Shown: positions 12,045-22,791, counted from the first letter of the stretch. The stretch: 64,000 nucleotides of DNA from Apostichopus japonicus (GCF_037975245.1 NC_092579.1:11064678-11128677), one strand, 5' to 3'. The notes: a model not told the origin generated them from the letters alone. Program-made: numbers and translations.

Positions 12045-12329
12045 ATGTGTAAAAGTAAGTTGGCCTGACGTTTCGATCCTAGCAGGATCTTCTTCAGAGG
12101 CTAAATGACAAGTTACAGTAACAGAGGGGACAAAAACACGCACAGAATACAGACAGGTTAATGAGCACGGTGAACACAATGGGATGGATGAAAGGGGATT
12201 ATAAGTAGAAAGCAACAGGAGAAGAGGAGAGGAAGGAGATAAACTGTGGAGGGACAAAGAGAGGATTAAAGGCACAGGGTAAGGAATAAACTGGAGAGGG
12301 ACAAAGACAGAAAGGTGTGAAGAAAAATG
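12045..12329 (-). repeat. 3' pseudo-LTR of the Penelope-like element
   Basis: Direct repeat of 15296-15580 at a constant offset of 3251 with one mismatch in 285 bp. It begins ATGTGTAAAAGTAAG and ends GTGAAGAAAAATG on the + strand. Confidence 0.95.
12063..12102 (-). ncRNA. Minimal hammerhead ribozyme (3' pseudo-LTR)
   Basis: Minus strand 5' to 3': stem I half GCCT (12101-12098), core CTGAAGA (12097-12091), stem II GATCC / loop / GGATC (12089-12075), core GAAA (12074-12071), a minimal CG stem III position, then TC with predicted cleavage after C at 12067, and stem I half AGGC (12066-12063). All invariant core positions are present (CUGANGA, GAAA, UH). The extremely short stem III is the form reported for Penelope-like elements, where activity is thought to need dimerisation. 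Confidence 0.8.
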
Positions 12330-12410
12330 GAGGGGAAGAGAGCTGTGAGAAGAAGAGTGAAAGGGGGGGGGGGAGGGAGAAAGGGGAGAAGGAGTAGGGA
12401 ACAGAGGAAG

Positions 12411-15101
12411 TTAGTCATGTCCTTCCTGAATGTTCAGCCCATGAGGTTGAATGGTACGAAGGCGTTGCATCCAGAGCCTCTCTCTGCTGATTCGTACTAG
12501 GTCAGGACGGCTACCTAAGGATTCAATCCCCTGTAGGGACATGTCGTTAATGGTATGGTTGGGAAGGTTAAAATGTTCTCCAACTGGGGTCTCAGTCTTC
12601 ATGGTGTTGACTGTGGATCTGTGACCATAGAATCGCTTCTTGAGGGTGGTTTTGGTTTCGCCAACATACTGGATGCCGCAAACTCTACAAGAGATCAGAT
12701 AGATGACATTGGTGGTAGTGCAAGTGATGTGACCCTTAGTCTTGTGTGTGAGTTGCATGCTGTGGCTGGTGATGGAATTGGATTCAACAATGTGGTGGCT
12801 GCAGACGATGCATCTCGAAGTACGATCACATTTGAAGGTACCATGCTGAATGGGTGTGAGGTTAGAAGTAAGAGGTGGAACAGCAGCACGTACAAGAAGG
12901 TCTCGTAGGTTGCGTGGTCGTCTGTAGGCGATGATGGGTTTTTCAGGGACGGCTCGTTGGAGTCTATCTGAAGTGAGGAGAATGTTGTGGTTGTTAGAGG
13001 TGATTTTCTGAAGGGGAGGAAGATTTGGGTGGAAAGTAACAACCAGGGGCAGCTTGTTGTCGCAATCTCGTCCCTTTTTGTCCTTCACTGCCAAAGTAGA
13101 TGATCTGGAAAGGGAGCGGACTCTCTGAATGGCTTCACGCACCCTTCTGGCACTATGGCCCCTGGCAATAAGGTGTTTTTCCAAAGCATCTGTATGGCGA
13201 ATGAAAGAGGAATTGTTGGAGCAAATGCGACGAAGACGAAGTGCTTGACTGTAGGCAATTCCAGACTTGCAGTGACGGGGATGGCAGCTTGAAGAATGGA
13301 GATACTGGTGTGTGTCTGTGGGCTTGGTGTATAAGTCTGTAGAGAGAGAACCGTGTTCCTTGCGAACAGTCACATCGAGAAAGTTAACCTGTTGGTGAGA
13401 GTAATCAGAGGTGAATTTGATGGTGCTGTGGAAAGAATTGATGTGATGGATGAAGGTGAGCAGGCTATCCTCATCACTGGTCCAAATGAAGAAGATGTCA
13501 TCAATGTAGCGCCACCAGATAAGGGGACGGCAGGGAGCCGTACTGAGCATGCGTTCTTCAAGGCTAGACATAAACAGACATGCAAAGGAAGGAGCCATCC
13601 TGGTTCCCATGGCAGTCCCGTGTCTTTGAAGGTAATGCTTGTTCATGAACGTGAAGTTGTTTTTGGTGAGAACCTGTTGCATGAGAGCTTTGATGTCAGA
13701 GATGGGTGGACAAGGGTGGACCTTCTTAGACAGGGCTGCACACGTGGCTGCGATACCTTCAGCATGAGGGATGTTAGTGTACAGAGAAGTGATGTCGAAA
13801 GTACCGATGATGGCTGTACTGGGGATTTGGTTTTTGATATCTTCAAGTTTCCTGAGGAAATCTGGAGTGTCATGGATATAAGAATTAATCTGAGGAACAA
13901 GAGGTTTGATGAAGTGGTCCACAAACAAGGATATCTTCTCGGTGGGGGACCCATTGCCCGAGATGATAGGCCTACCAGGGTTACCAGGCTTGTGAATTTT
14001 GGGCAGGAGATAAAACCTGGCTGCCTTACAGTCTGTGGGAGAAAGGAAAGAAACAGCCTTCTTAGAGATCTGGTTCCGCTGGTACATATCAGTGATGGTC
14101 TGTTTTATCTGCTGGGAGAAAATATCTGTGGGATCAGAATCAAGAAGAGTGTAAATATCACTGTTGGAGAGATGACGCATGGCTTCCTTGATGTAATCCT
14201 GTCGATCCTGGATGACAACTGCAGAACCTTTGTCGGCTGGCTTGATGATAATGTCACTGCGAGACATCAGTGAGGAGAGTGCTGTACGCTCATCTCTTGG
14301 AAGGTTGTCGTGTGTTCTGCGGAGAGGAGAGTTTGACTGGTTAGTCTCAGAGCTGACGACCTGTGTGTAGGCTTCTAAAACAGGGACTCTGTTCTTAGGA
14401 GGCATCCAAGAACTTTTCTTGCAGAAGGGTTCCCGTTCAGTTGGAGGATCATCTAGGAAAAACTCACGAAGGCGAATTCTGCGAAAGAAATGAGTAAGAT
14501 CTTGACTCAGTTCCGCTTGGTCAAATGCTGGAGGAGTAGGACAGAAGTTGAGTCCTTTGGAGAGAAGCCTAAGGTCTGCACTGGTAAGAGTAGAAGAAGA
14601 TAAGTTAACAACTGCAGTTGAGGATGGTGGTTCAGACTCAGGTGGAGTCTGGGGCCTTCTAAAACGGTTGCAAGCGGTACGTTTGCGTCTTTTCTGAAGG
14701 TCAGTCATTTTCTTATTTCTTCTTTCTGTGAGTTCAATGTTCTGCTGAGACAAACACAAGTTAATTTTGTTAGTGTACTGAGTCCATTCGTCATCGGTGC
14801 AGCATGACTGTAATTCAAGCTTCAGCCTCAGGATATCATCGTTGAGGCTATCTAAGGACAGTTGGCAGTGTTTGGTGAGGATGTTGATGAGACGGATGGA
14901 GGTGCTGTGTAAGACTCGGTTCCACTCTCTCTGGAGTCCTGGAGGGAGTGTCCCTAGTGCTGGTTGGTGTGTAACCTGTAGACCTGAGGGAATAATGCGG
15001 GAGAGAGAGTAGAACCTGTAGTTGGAAAGATGGAAAGAATAGCGCTGGGATTTCTGCATCAATTTTCTGAGCTTCTGAAACAAAAGAAAATGGTGAGACA
15101 T
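12411..15101 (-). CDS. Penelope-like reverse transcriptase with GIY-YIG endonuclease
   Basis: 896 codons from the ATG at 15101. The frame stays open upstream to 15185, but this is the first ATG and gives the usual N-terminus. Order: a charged N-terminal region with a basic cluster around residue 135; the KPADKG block typical of Penelope-like RTs (residue ~287); LLPKIHKPG and RPIISG (RT2); FDITSLYTNIPH with the first catalytic Asp (~436); the GTAMGTRMAPSFA block; RYIDD with the catalytic Asp pair (~534-535); NFLDV. A linker with CDRTSRCIVC (~758) precedes a GIY-YIG domain at ~798-880 (VIYL ... YVGET ... KKRFYGH) with the conserved Tyr, Arg and His visible. It would nick DNA and prime reverse transcription in the nucleus. 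No stop or frameshift is seen, so it may be functional. A splice-acceptor-like TTTTCTTTTGTTTCAG lies just after the ATG. The class is clear; the family (Poseidon/Neptune-like) is not decided. Confidence 0.93.
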   Translation of the reverse strand: MSHHFLLFQKLRKLMQKSQRYSFHLSNYRFYSLSRIIPSGLQVTHQPALGTLPPGLQREWNRVLHSTSIRLINILTKHCQLSLDSLNDDILRLKLELQSCCTDDEWTQYTNKINLCLSQQNIELTERRNKKMTDLQKRRKRTACNRFRRPQTPPESEPPSSTAVVNLSSSTLTSADLRLLSKGLNFCPTPPAFDQAELSQDLTHFFRRIRLREFFLDDPPTEREPFCKKSSWMPPKNRVPVLEAYTQVVSSETNQSNSPLRRTHDNLPRDERTALSSLMSRSDIIIKPADKGSAVVIQDRQDYIKEAMRHLSNSDIYTLLDSDPTDIFSQQIKQTITDMYQRNQISKKAVSFLSPTDCKAARFYLLPKIHKPGNPGRPIISGNGSPTEKISLFVDHFIKPLVPQINSYIHDTPDFLRKLEDIKNQIPSTAIIGTFDITSLYTNIPHAEGIAATCAALSKKVHPCPPISDIKALMQQVLTKNNFTFMNKHYLQRHGTAMGTRMAPSFACLFMSSLEERMLSTAPCRPLIWWRYIDDIFFIWTSDEDSLLTFIHHINSFHSTIKFTSDYSHQQVNFLDVTVRKEHGSLSTDLYTKPTDTHQYLHSSSCHPRHCKSGIAYSQALRLRRICSNNSSFIRHTDALEKHLIARGHSARRVREAIQRVRSLSRSSTLAVKDKKGRDCDNKLPLVVTFHPNLPPLQKITSNNHNILLTSDRLQRAVPEKPIIAYRRPRNLRDLLVRAAVPPLTSNLTPIQHGTFKCDRTSRCIVCSHHIVESNSITSHSMQLTHKTKGHITCTTTNVIYLISCRVCGIQYVGETKTTLKKRFYGHRSTVNTMKTETPVGEHFNLPNHTINDMSLQGIESLGSRPDLVRISRERLWMQRLRTIQPHGLNIQEGHD

Positions 15102-15295
15102 GGTGAAAGCAGCGGGATGAGTAAATGATAAAAATGAAAAACTGAAACACAAGAATACAAATACAAGTACAAATACAAAGTACAAAGTAGATAAGGAGGA
15201 TCACCCGAAGGGATACAGTAACAGAGCAGCTGAAAATCAAAATAAAATGAAACTGTTAGCAAACTGCTTATCCACTAGAGAGCCTGTGTAATAGA

Positions 15296-15580
15296 ATGTG
15301 TAAAAGTAAGTTGGCCTGACGTTTCGATCCTAGCAGGATCTTCTTCAGAGGCTAAATGACAAGTTACAGTAACAGAGGGGACAAAAACACGCACAGAATA
15401 CAGACAGGTTAATGAGCACGGTGAATACAATGGGATGGATGAAAGGGGATTATAAGTAGAAAGCAACAGGAGAAGAGGAGAGGAAGGAGATAAACTGTGG
15501 AGGGACAAAGAGAGGATTAAAGGCACAGGGTAAGGAATAAACTGGAGAGGGACAAAGACAGAAAGGTGTGAAGAAAAATG
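15296..15580 (-). repeat. 5' pseudo-LTR of the Penelope-like element
   Basis: Direct repeat of 12045-12329. It should hold the promoter for the reading frame, since it lies upstream of the ATG at 15101 on the minus strand. Confidence 0.95.
15314..15353 (-). ncRNA. Minimal hammerhead ribozyme (5' pseudo-LTR)
   Basis: Identical to the motif at 12063-12102: CTGAAGA (15348-15342), hairpin with loop TGCT, GAAA (15325-15322), predicted cleavage after C at 15318, stem I closed by AGGC/GCCT. The two ribozymes would cut a read-through transcript at equivalent sites, releasing a unit-length RNA. Confidence 0.8.
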
Positions 15581-16160
15581 TGGTTTGCAGGGGGGTGGGG
15601 GGTGGTGATATTTCTTTTTATAATTCGTCTGGATGTCCTCTTTGAACTAGCTGCCCAGAATCTTTTAATCAAACACTCATGCATATTTCTGTTCTCCCCC
15701 TCGTATTCCTCCCTCCATCTCCTTCCAATAGATGAACAATAATGTCGATAATGTAATAAAATAACGAGCAAATGATATCAATTTCATTCTTAGGCAGACT
15801 ATGAATCTTTATCTTGTCTACCTTGTCCATGGCTTATACAAATACATGATTCACCATAAAGACCACCTATAGTTGTGATTGCACATGATAAGCAAATGCA
15901 GGCGTACTTATACTCGTAATGGAGTCCGTACTCGGGTACACTTTTAAGCACTCGTTTTCGGTACTTTGTACTCACATTCGGAAAATCCAAATTTCATGAA
16001 TATTCATAACTAGGGCAATTATGGTATGATGTAAAGAAGAACAAATTAATGAAGTCAAATTAGCAAAGGCTAAATCTTCATCAAATTTGCTTACTCCTAC
16101 GTAACTAAAAAAATTATGCCTCTGATATGACCACTTGGTGAGGTATTTGAAACAATGCAG
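15581..16160. other. Non-coding flank of the Penelope-like element
   Basis: Begins with a G-rich run (15590-15610). No gene or repeat recognised. Confidence 0.4.
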
Positions 16161-16330
16161 GACTATGGTCGAGTGGATAAAGGCGGTGGCATTAGAACCA
16201 ATGAAACATAATATCCGGGAGGTCGTGGGTTAGATCCCTGGCCGGCCAAAGTATAATGTCATCAGGCAAAACAGAGGTACGACATTCATTTCCGGTTGTC
16301 GTTTCCAGGCGGGGTCTATCAGTACGCTAT
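16161..16330 (+). mobile_element. tRNA-derived SINE
   Basis: 16161-16247 has a tRNA-like head: an A-box-like TGGTCGAGTGG (16166-16176) and a B-box-like GGGTTAGATCCC about 50 bp later (16227-16238), with an expanded middle as in Leu/Ser-type tRNAs. The acceptor-stem halves do not pair properly, so it is not a functional tRNA. An unrelated tail follows to about 16330; the 3' limit is uncertain. Confidence 0.55.
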
Positions 16331-16731
16331 ACGCGTTGGCCATTATTTCGAAAGCCACGATGTGACCTTAAGAGAGTTGCTTAGCAATCTTCCGAAAAAC
16401 GATAATAAGTAAAGTTAGTCATTAATAAATTTTAAAAAAAATTCTAACAATTTTAAGCATATGTAAATCTCGATAAGTGCATTTGTCTTGGAGTTTGTAT
16501 TGAGCTTCGCTTGTTGCGTTTGAGATCTTTGACCTTAAAGCCTCAGAGGAGTTTGTATTGCTGATTGAATTACTAGAGGAAGAAATATTATGTCTATACT
16601 CTAAGCTTATTATTTTCTTGCTCCGTTATTGTCAAAGTGATTCTCGCGCTGCATCCCCATACTCACATTTATATTCCTTGGGAGATCCGAGATATAACGG
16701 AACAGTAAAATGGGTCTTTCATTTTCTACAG

Positions 16732-17079
16732 GAGAAGTCCACAATTTTCTCATCTGAAAGTACGGTCTTTCAAATCGTAAACAAAACTCCAAAAACGAGC
16801 TTAATCTGTCAATTTAATAGCCAGCCACCCGACGTGCTGTGTAAATTGCAAGCCGTTCGGATTTTCCCACATACATATGTTTCTTCTGAGCGTCATTCAA
16901 TAACATATGTCCAGTCCCGTTCACTCTCAATGACCTTTAAGTCAGCTATATACAGTAAACTTAAACTTAACCATGTGACTTTCAGGTGTGAAATAAAATC
17001 CATATCACGGAACTGTTGGTCAGTGCCAAGTCAGTGTTGCCTTGCATCTGTGAAATTCATGCAATCCTGCAGATATTAA
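16732..17079 (+). CDS. Possible Ig-like domain exon, orphan or pseudogene
   Basis: A strong acceptor-like TCTTTCATTTTCTACAG ends at 16731 and is followed by an open frame to the stop at 17077-17079. The protein has Ig-like spacing: Cys in SLICQF, then 59 residues, then Cys in HVTFRCEI. The second half (SLSMTFKSAIY ... VTFRCEI) resembles exon 3 of the receptor at 58162 (SSMIISTLKAVY ... VTLTCQAV), and both have extra cysteines after the second core Cys. The core Trp is missing (Leu or Cys in its place). No signal peptide, donor site or transmembrane segment is seen nearby, so this may be a decayed domain of the same family. The frame is open back to 16558. It could also be a chance frame. Confidence 0.35.
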   Translation, partial: EKSTIFSSESTVFQIVNKTPKTSLICQFNSQPPDVLCKLQAVRIFPHTYVSSERHSITYVQSRSLSMTFKSAIYSKLKLNHVTFRCEIKSISRNCWSVPSQCCLASVKFMQSCRY

Positions 17080-18151
17080 ACAGAACTGAGAGATGCAGTT
17101 TGGATTGGGTCATAAATTTGTCTCACTCAGGCTAGCCATGTATATTTATTTGTACGCATTATAGTTGATATACACTTGTAGAAGACTTCACTTTTATTAA
17201 ATCGGAAGTGCGCCCTCATTTTCAGAAGATTAATTATGCGCAATAATAACTTCATCAATGTCATGACTAATACTAGGTCAAGAGACATTGGTTTCGATAA
17301 AACAATGGATGGTTTTATTCTGACAAACGATAAGCGAAATCTTTCACACAAGGAAAGATTATATAGCTACTTACGACTTACGACTACGACTTGGATTACG
17401 ATATTCAACGACTCGACCACGCTTACATATTTTACGACGAATTTACGCTTGAACGGAAAACCTTTATTGTTTTTCCTTACTTTTATTCCATATCAAATCG
17501 GATATGTGTTGCCCCCGTTTCCGGGCGAATTATATTGTTTTTATGAATTAGGATTTAGATAGTGGAATTTGTGTTTGGATTTTTCATTGGAGCCTGTCTG
17601 TAGGGTTCGTACGAGACGGCGACCTTTGCGCAAAAAGGACTATAGTGTTTGAGGTGAGTGACGTACTTTTATATTTCATTATAAAATTTACCGCCTAATA
17701 ACCCTAGCGTCCAAACACTCTTGCTATAATTAAGAGATCGATTGACCAAATCATCATTGGGCTCTTTTAATTAGCGAATTAACTAATCCTATACATTTAA
17801 TATGTATGACCGTTTTCAATAGGTAGGAGAGGCCGTTTTGTGAGGGGTTACTTACAGTTTGGAAATCACTGCCGTCTAATATGAAATATATATTGACTAT
17901 AATGTGTCTAAAATGCTTACATTGCGTATTTTTTCCAGTACCTTGTAAATACAAAGATGATCCATTTATACCGCACCGGGTTTATCTGCCTCTTTATATG
18001 GGACGCCAAAAGGACCCCGAGTTACTGCTACTGCATGCAATGGTGCATGTTTAGGGTAGTATAACGGCACCAATTTACGGTAACATCGACGCCTTTAGCC
18101 TGTAAAAATGGCTTCCAACTTGGAGTAGAAGCACTTTTAAAGGGTTGTGGT
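17080..18151. other. Non-coding stretch
   Basis: No gene or repeat recognised; the frame at 17236-17562 has no visible domain. Confidence 0.35.
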
Positions 18152-18230
18152 CAGTGGCGGAGCTAGAGGTATTGGTCAGGAGGGGCGAGAATGGTCTGTA
18201 GGGGCGCTTTCGACACTATCAGAGCCGTAT
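18152..18230 (+). mobile_element. hAT-type non-autonomous element, truncated
   Basis: Starts CAGTGGCGGAGCTAG, the same 5' end as the element at 31174 (minus) and similar to 44624, including GAATGGTCTGTAGGGGCGC, and breaks off at ACTATCAGAGCC, just inside the shared core module. Confidence 0.6.
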
Positions 18231-18739
18231 ATAGAGAGAGTTTGGCCAACTGGCGATTTGTGACGTCACACGAAAACCATGGGCATCAAAATAGGTCCAG
18301 TTGTCGTTACCAGTTGCGCGAAACACGAAAAACACCACACACAATATATAGCAGCTTTGCACACTGTGCTCGTTGCGAACAAACGAAGCGACTCAGAATG
18401 TCAGATTTTGACAGGCATACGAGGAACAAAATGGATATCAGGTAATGAATTAGAGTATGCGTTAGTTAATGACATTTACGTTTATCTTCACACCTGAAAT
18501 GCAAGAAAACTAGCTGAAAACCTGTCATTACACTTGTTTTATTTTACGCCTCATACTACTAGTCCTACTTTAGTCATACAAACGAAAAGCACACATCACA
18601 GTCCTGGCTAGGCTAGATTACAGACGCACAACTATAGCATCAGGCCTACATTAATAGATCCTTCAATTAAATGAAGTAGGCCTACACATAAAATGACAAT
18701 TTATGCTTCACTGATCTTTTCAGGTTTGCCAAAAAGTAG

Positions 18740-19045
18740 TTGTACCAGAGGTCATTGTATTAAACTCCAAAAGTTACATAGTAGGATTAATATTCGGCAT
18801 AACTTTTTCTCTAAAGTCTAATACAACTTATACAAGGGTTGTGAATGGATGGAATGGTTTGCCTGAGAAGGTTGAATTGCAAGTAGTGTGAATGGGTTTA
18901 AGAATACTTTGGATGAGTACATTAAGCATTGTAATTGGGTATGACATTTGATGTCCTCGGTTTTATTCCTCTCATATAGCCTTAGGGTCCTTAATGGGGA
19001 CTTGAATGTCTCTCCTGGTCTTTTTTCTACTAAACTAAACTATAT
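18740..19045 (+). pseudogene. LINE C-terminus and 3' UTR, decayed
   Basis: Translation gives, across frameshifts, VVNGWNGLPEKVELQVV, the 'R..N.WN.LP..VV' block near the C-terminus of CR1/L2-like LINE proteins, then FKNTLDEYIKHCNW and an in-frame stop. The 3' part (18915-19040: AAGCATTGTAAT ... GGGTCCTTAATGGGGACTT ... TTTCTACTAAACTAAACT) recurs at 23806-23930. Confidence 0.6.
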
Positions 19046-21137
19046 ACTTGAGTGTAGGAGTTAGCAATAGTTGGGAGTCTGTGGGCAAACCTAAGACTGA
19101 TATTGTGGTGTTAATTTCTCAGGAATGTAGTACTAGGCTATAGTAGGTGCAACAGATTGAATGGGTCTGTCGAGAAAAAAAAACCTGCAACAACTGAATA
19201 CTGGTGTATGTTGTAGCTTATGCATTTTCCATTAACATATATACTATACGGTCATGTCCTTAATAAGGTTTCATGGATCACACTGACATAGTGTGCCTAC
19301 TTGTCAGTGTTGTCAACTGAGCACAGGGCTGATGACATCAATCAGTTTGTTATTATGCAGACAGCAAATGGCCATAATGATAATTATTAATTGTTACTTA
19401 TTCTTCATACTGCCCTTACTGGCCTTACCTGAACAGTGATGTATAAAAATGCAAGAAGTCGTTAAGCTTTTCATTTAAGAATCGTTTCAGCCTGTCCTAT
19501 TTCAAACATATGATTGGCATGTTTCCACGTTACATAGCTTATCAAAATAGAGCTGTTCTGTAAAGCAAGAAAATCACACATATGCATGCATACAAACACA
19601 CTCATATATAACAATTTCTGAATATCTTTTCAGCTGCCCAAAGGTACTGGAATGCAAGCTCTGTTGGGTGAATTAAAAAACCCTCATTGTACTCTTTTAT
19701 CATGGTCAGCGTAGCTGGAACCAGCAATGATGGTGATGTGGATTTGACAGTACCTAGACAAGAATTCAATAGCTGCTTTGTGTTGAAGTGGGTTCAACTT
19801 GCTCAAGGCCATGACAGGATGACGACTAGACATTGGGATGAATTATCTGTTGCAGAGCTCTATAAACCAGGCAGTTGTTAAAACATCCATTGGGTGACCC
19901 TCACAGTCTACCAGGCACTGCATCGCAGAAGCAAAATGAAGTGTGTGTGATACCTTCATCTTATGAGAGTGGAATGGTATCAGTGTGGCTTCTTTCAATT
20001 TGGCTTCAAGTCTTTGTTTTCTTGAAAGCTGAGAAGATCTTTCAGTGGTTTCACACTGACCTCTGTACTTGACAATTCATGTGTATTTGCCAGCTCAGGA
20101 GGAAGCAAGATTTTAATTACATTAACCAATGCTGACTTTATTTTGGACATGTGGTACATCTGCAAGGAGGTGAAGGAAGCAGTTGGAGTTGCATGGATGT
20201 GGAATCTTGTTGATAGTCTGGCAGTCTTATCCACAGATTATCCCAAAGCTTCTCCACATTGCCACATTCAGAACTTATTACATTGATAAACTTGAAAATT
20301 GCAGGAATCTAACGAAGCACCCATCAAGGGAATTTGTTTGTATAATTATTGAAAGCTGTGACCTTCTGATGTGACAGACTAATGTGAAATAAAGGGCAGT
20401 AGATTACCTTGTAAATGAACCTTGTTATTGTTTGATTGTATCTAATGTTTGCAAAATTTTAAGTTGCATGCTACCAATTGAAACATAATTCTTTCTCTAT
20501 TAATGGGATATAAATACTTCTCCTTAAAGGGTGTGGAGACTCCCGCACAAAGAAACGTCTCATGCCGGTTATCTGACCTAGTTTCGAATGCGGTGTAACA
20601 GAAGTGTTAGACACCACCATTGATCCCAGAAAATACACACACAGCTTGCTACCATCTGTAAATAGACATTAGTGTACAGTCAATACAAACATCACAGTCA
20701 ATACCCACAACACAGTGCACATAGCAGCGTGGACATCTCAGGTCTAGATAAAAGATAACAAGATATCAGGTTTCATTACTGTCTGCATTTTGTAGCGACA
20801 CAAAAAAAACTTCACTTGCAAGCAACGGAAAGTAAACTTTTTCAGAGCGCGGCATGCGGTTTAGGGCAAGTCTTCAATACCTTTAAATATACTGCATCGG
20901 TTGTTATCACTTGATCGTTTGCTTGTGTGTGAGCTAAACAGCTTAAATAATATGTAAAAAATAATACAAACTTTCAAATTGCCAGATATTTACTTGCTCA
21001 AAATCATTATCCAATCAAGTACCTTCCTACGCCACTGCGAATATTTATCTTCTTTAATGTGTAATTCCTTAAGAAAGGATCTTCATATGTATTAAAGCTT
21101 TGTTCTATGGACCAAACCTTTCCCTCAGGAGGGAGAG
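19046..21137. other. Non-coding or unrecognised DNA
   Basis: An acceptor-like TATCTTTTCAG ends at 19634, and frames of 60-80 codons at 19687-20234 have no recognisable domain. 20530-20800 contains CA-rich DNA. Polypurine GGAGGGAGAG abuts the LTR at 21138. Confidence 0.3.
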
Positions 21138-21813
21138 TGTTATGTAACCCACTTATTCATCTACCCTATTTCGTCATATAACTTACCATTCAAGTCTCCG
21201 AGTCTTCCGATTGTTACGATCCCAGGTGTGCTCACGCGCTCTACATAACTGGAACTCGCCAACAAAGTGTTTCTGCGGACTTCATGAATATTCATAACTA
21301 ACTGGAACATTCCTTTACACTCCGGGTATAAAAGCCGCACACACGCCCGATTGAGCGCCCTCTCCGTTTTCTCCGTTCGTTCCGTTCAGAGGTTGTCGCC
21401 ATACCTCTGATGGTTCCTTGGCATTGATTACTGTGCCCATTTTAAACACAGTATATATTTAACTCTATACTTTTGTCGGAACTCCGACCTACTCACTCTA
21501 ATGGATTCGCGTCGCTCTATCTGAACGTTATCTACATCCAGCCGAACTACTTCTAAAGCAAACCTGGACACTATCCGCCTGGCACTATAAGGTAACTCAA
21601 GAAATAAGCAGAAACTCTCCCCCCGGTTCTCCAAGTCCAGAAAGACGTTAATTGAATTAAGAATCTATAGTTATGTATTATGTTCATATTTATACTTTGT
21701 TCTGCCATGTAAATAGCTTATTAAATGCTTTAAACTTACTTTCATCCTTGTGTTCTCCGTTTTATGCCACGTGATCTGTTCTCCACATTAAGTATGAGAA
21801 CGGTCACGTAACA
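21138..21813 (+). mobile_element. LTR of a retrotransposon (solo or 3' LTR)
   Basis: 676 bp from TGTTATGTAACCC to GGTCACGTAACA: short inverted ends (TGTTAYGTRAC) with TG...CA termini. Inside are a TATA box (GGGTATAAAAGCC at 21324), an initiator-like region about 30 bp later and a TTATTAAATGC signal near 21718. The left side is a polypurine tract (AGGAGGGAGAG), as expected before a 3' LTR. The flanking 5-mers do not match, and no gag or pol remnant lies in the 600 bp upstream. Confidence 0.6.
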
Positions 21814-21975
21814 AATCATAGTAACAACAACAATAATAATAATAACAATAAGAATGATGAGGATGACAATGACGATAATCATAATAAAAGTAATAATAGT
21901 AAAAACAACAACAATAAGAATGAATAATAATAATAATAATAATAATGATAATAATAATAATAATAATAATTAAAG
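21814..21975. repeat. (AAT/AAC)n microsatellite
   Basis: About 150 bp of AAT- and AAC-rich triplets directly after the LTR. The minus strand gives a poly-Ile/Tyr chance frame. Confidence 0.9.
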
Positions 21976-22791
21976 GCATTTATACATTAAGTTGCCCATG
22001 GATTGTAGTACCTGAAACTCTCGACCCGCCCACCCTCCCCACCTCACCCCTCCGCTTTTCTTAATGGATGTGTGCAAGTTATCATGGTTCACTTTTTTAC
22101 TCAACAAATGCTGTAACATGCTTGGACCACATAAACACTGAATGCTCCAAACCACTGTACTTCAGATGTTGTCAGCAACTGTTTCCATCGTTGAGGCATT
22201 TCAAGTAACATACTTTGCATTGAATTGGTGCCTTCATGAATAAAATGTAGTAAAATAAACGAATAGTTAGGAAGCAATACAATATATTTTGTAGATTTCA
22301 GGAAGTTAAAAAAAAATCAACAACTGTTCATAACTTTCTGCAGATCATTTCTCATGTTTTTGCTTCGTGGTGGCTCCTGCTTCAAGGTGTCCTGGGTATT
22401 ATAGGGTATTACACAAAGTCATTGCCCACGAAACCATGAGTATGAAGCATTAAATTCAATGAATTTTTAATTATTTCTAGAAGTTTATGCTCTTACTCAT
22501 GTGCTATGATGATGCTATGATGGATGGCTAGTTCTCAATTAAAAAAGAACAAATTAAAACCATTAGATAAACACAATCATTTCACATACTGAGAGGTGCC
22601 TTGTACTTACTGCATTGGTCAGGAGAGAACCCATAGGTTACCTTCATGTTTAAAGTTAAGTCTCAATTTTTCCATTTCTTCTTTTTTTAATTTATTTGCT
22701 TGTAACCCTATCAATATTGTTTCCCAGAAGACATACTGTGTTTATGCTTCTAATTGGCAACACCTCTCAGGTTTAGTCAGATACCCCCAGC
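21976..22791. other. Non-coding stretch
   Basis: No gene or repeat family recognised. Confidence 0.3.

Larger units (their letters stand above)
12045..15580 (-). mobile_element. Penelope-like element, near-intact
   Basis: A 3.5-kb unit on the minus strand: 285-bp direct repeats at 15296-15580 (5') and 12045-12329 (3') flank one long frame encoding reverse transcriptase and GIY-YIG endonuclease. The repeats differ at one base (C at 12175, T at 15426), so the insertion is young. Each carries a minimal hammerhead ribozyme, as known for Penelope-like pseudo-LTRs. No clear target-site duplication is seen, which is common in this order. Confidence 0.92.

Noticed and set aside
12045-12329. Ordinary LTRs of a retrovirus-like element
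   Set aside because: No TG...CA ends, no primer-binding site, gag, protease or integrase; the enclosed frame is Penelope-type with GIY-YIG endonuclease and the repeats carry hammerhead ribozymes.
13353-14273. 306-codon frame on the + strand
   Set aside because: It lies antisense to the RT domain of the Penelope-like frame; it has no domain of its own and reflects the codon bias of the opposite strand.
16161-16247. tRNA gene of Leu/Ser type
   Set aside because: The A and B boxes are present but the acceptor stem does not pair; treated as a SINE head.
21788-21979. Poly-Ile/Tyr frame
   Set aside because: Translation of an AAT/AAC microsatellite.
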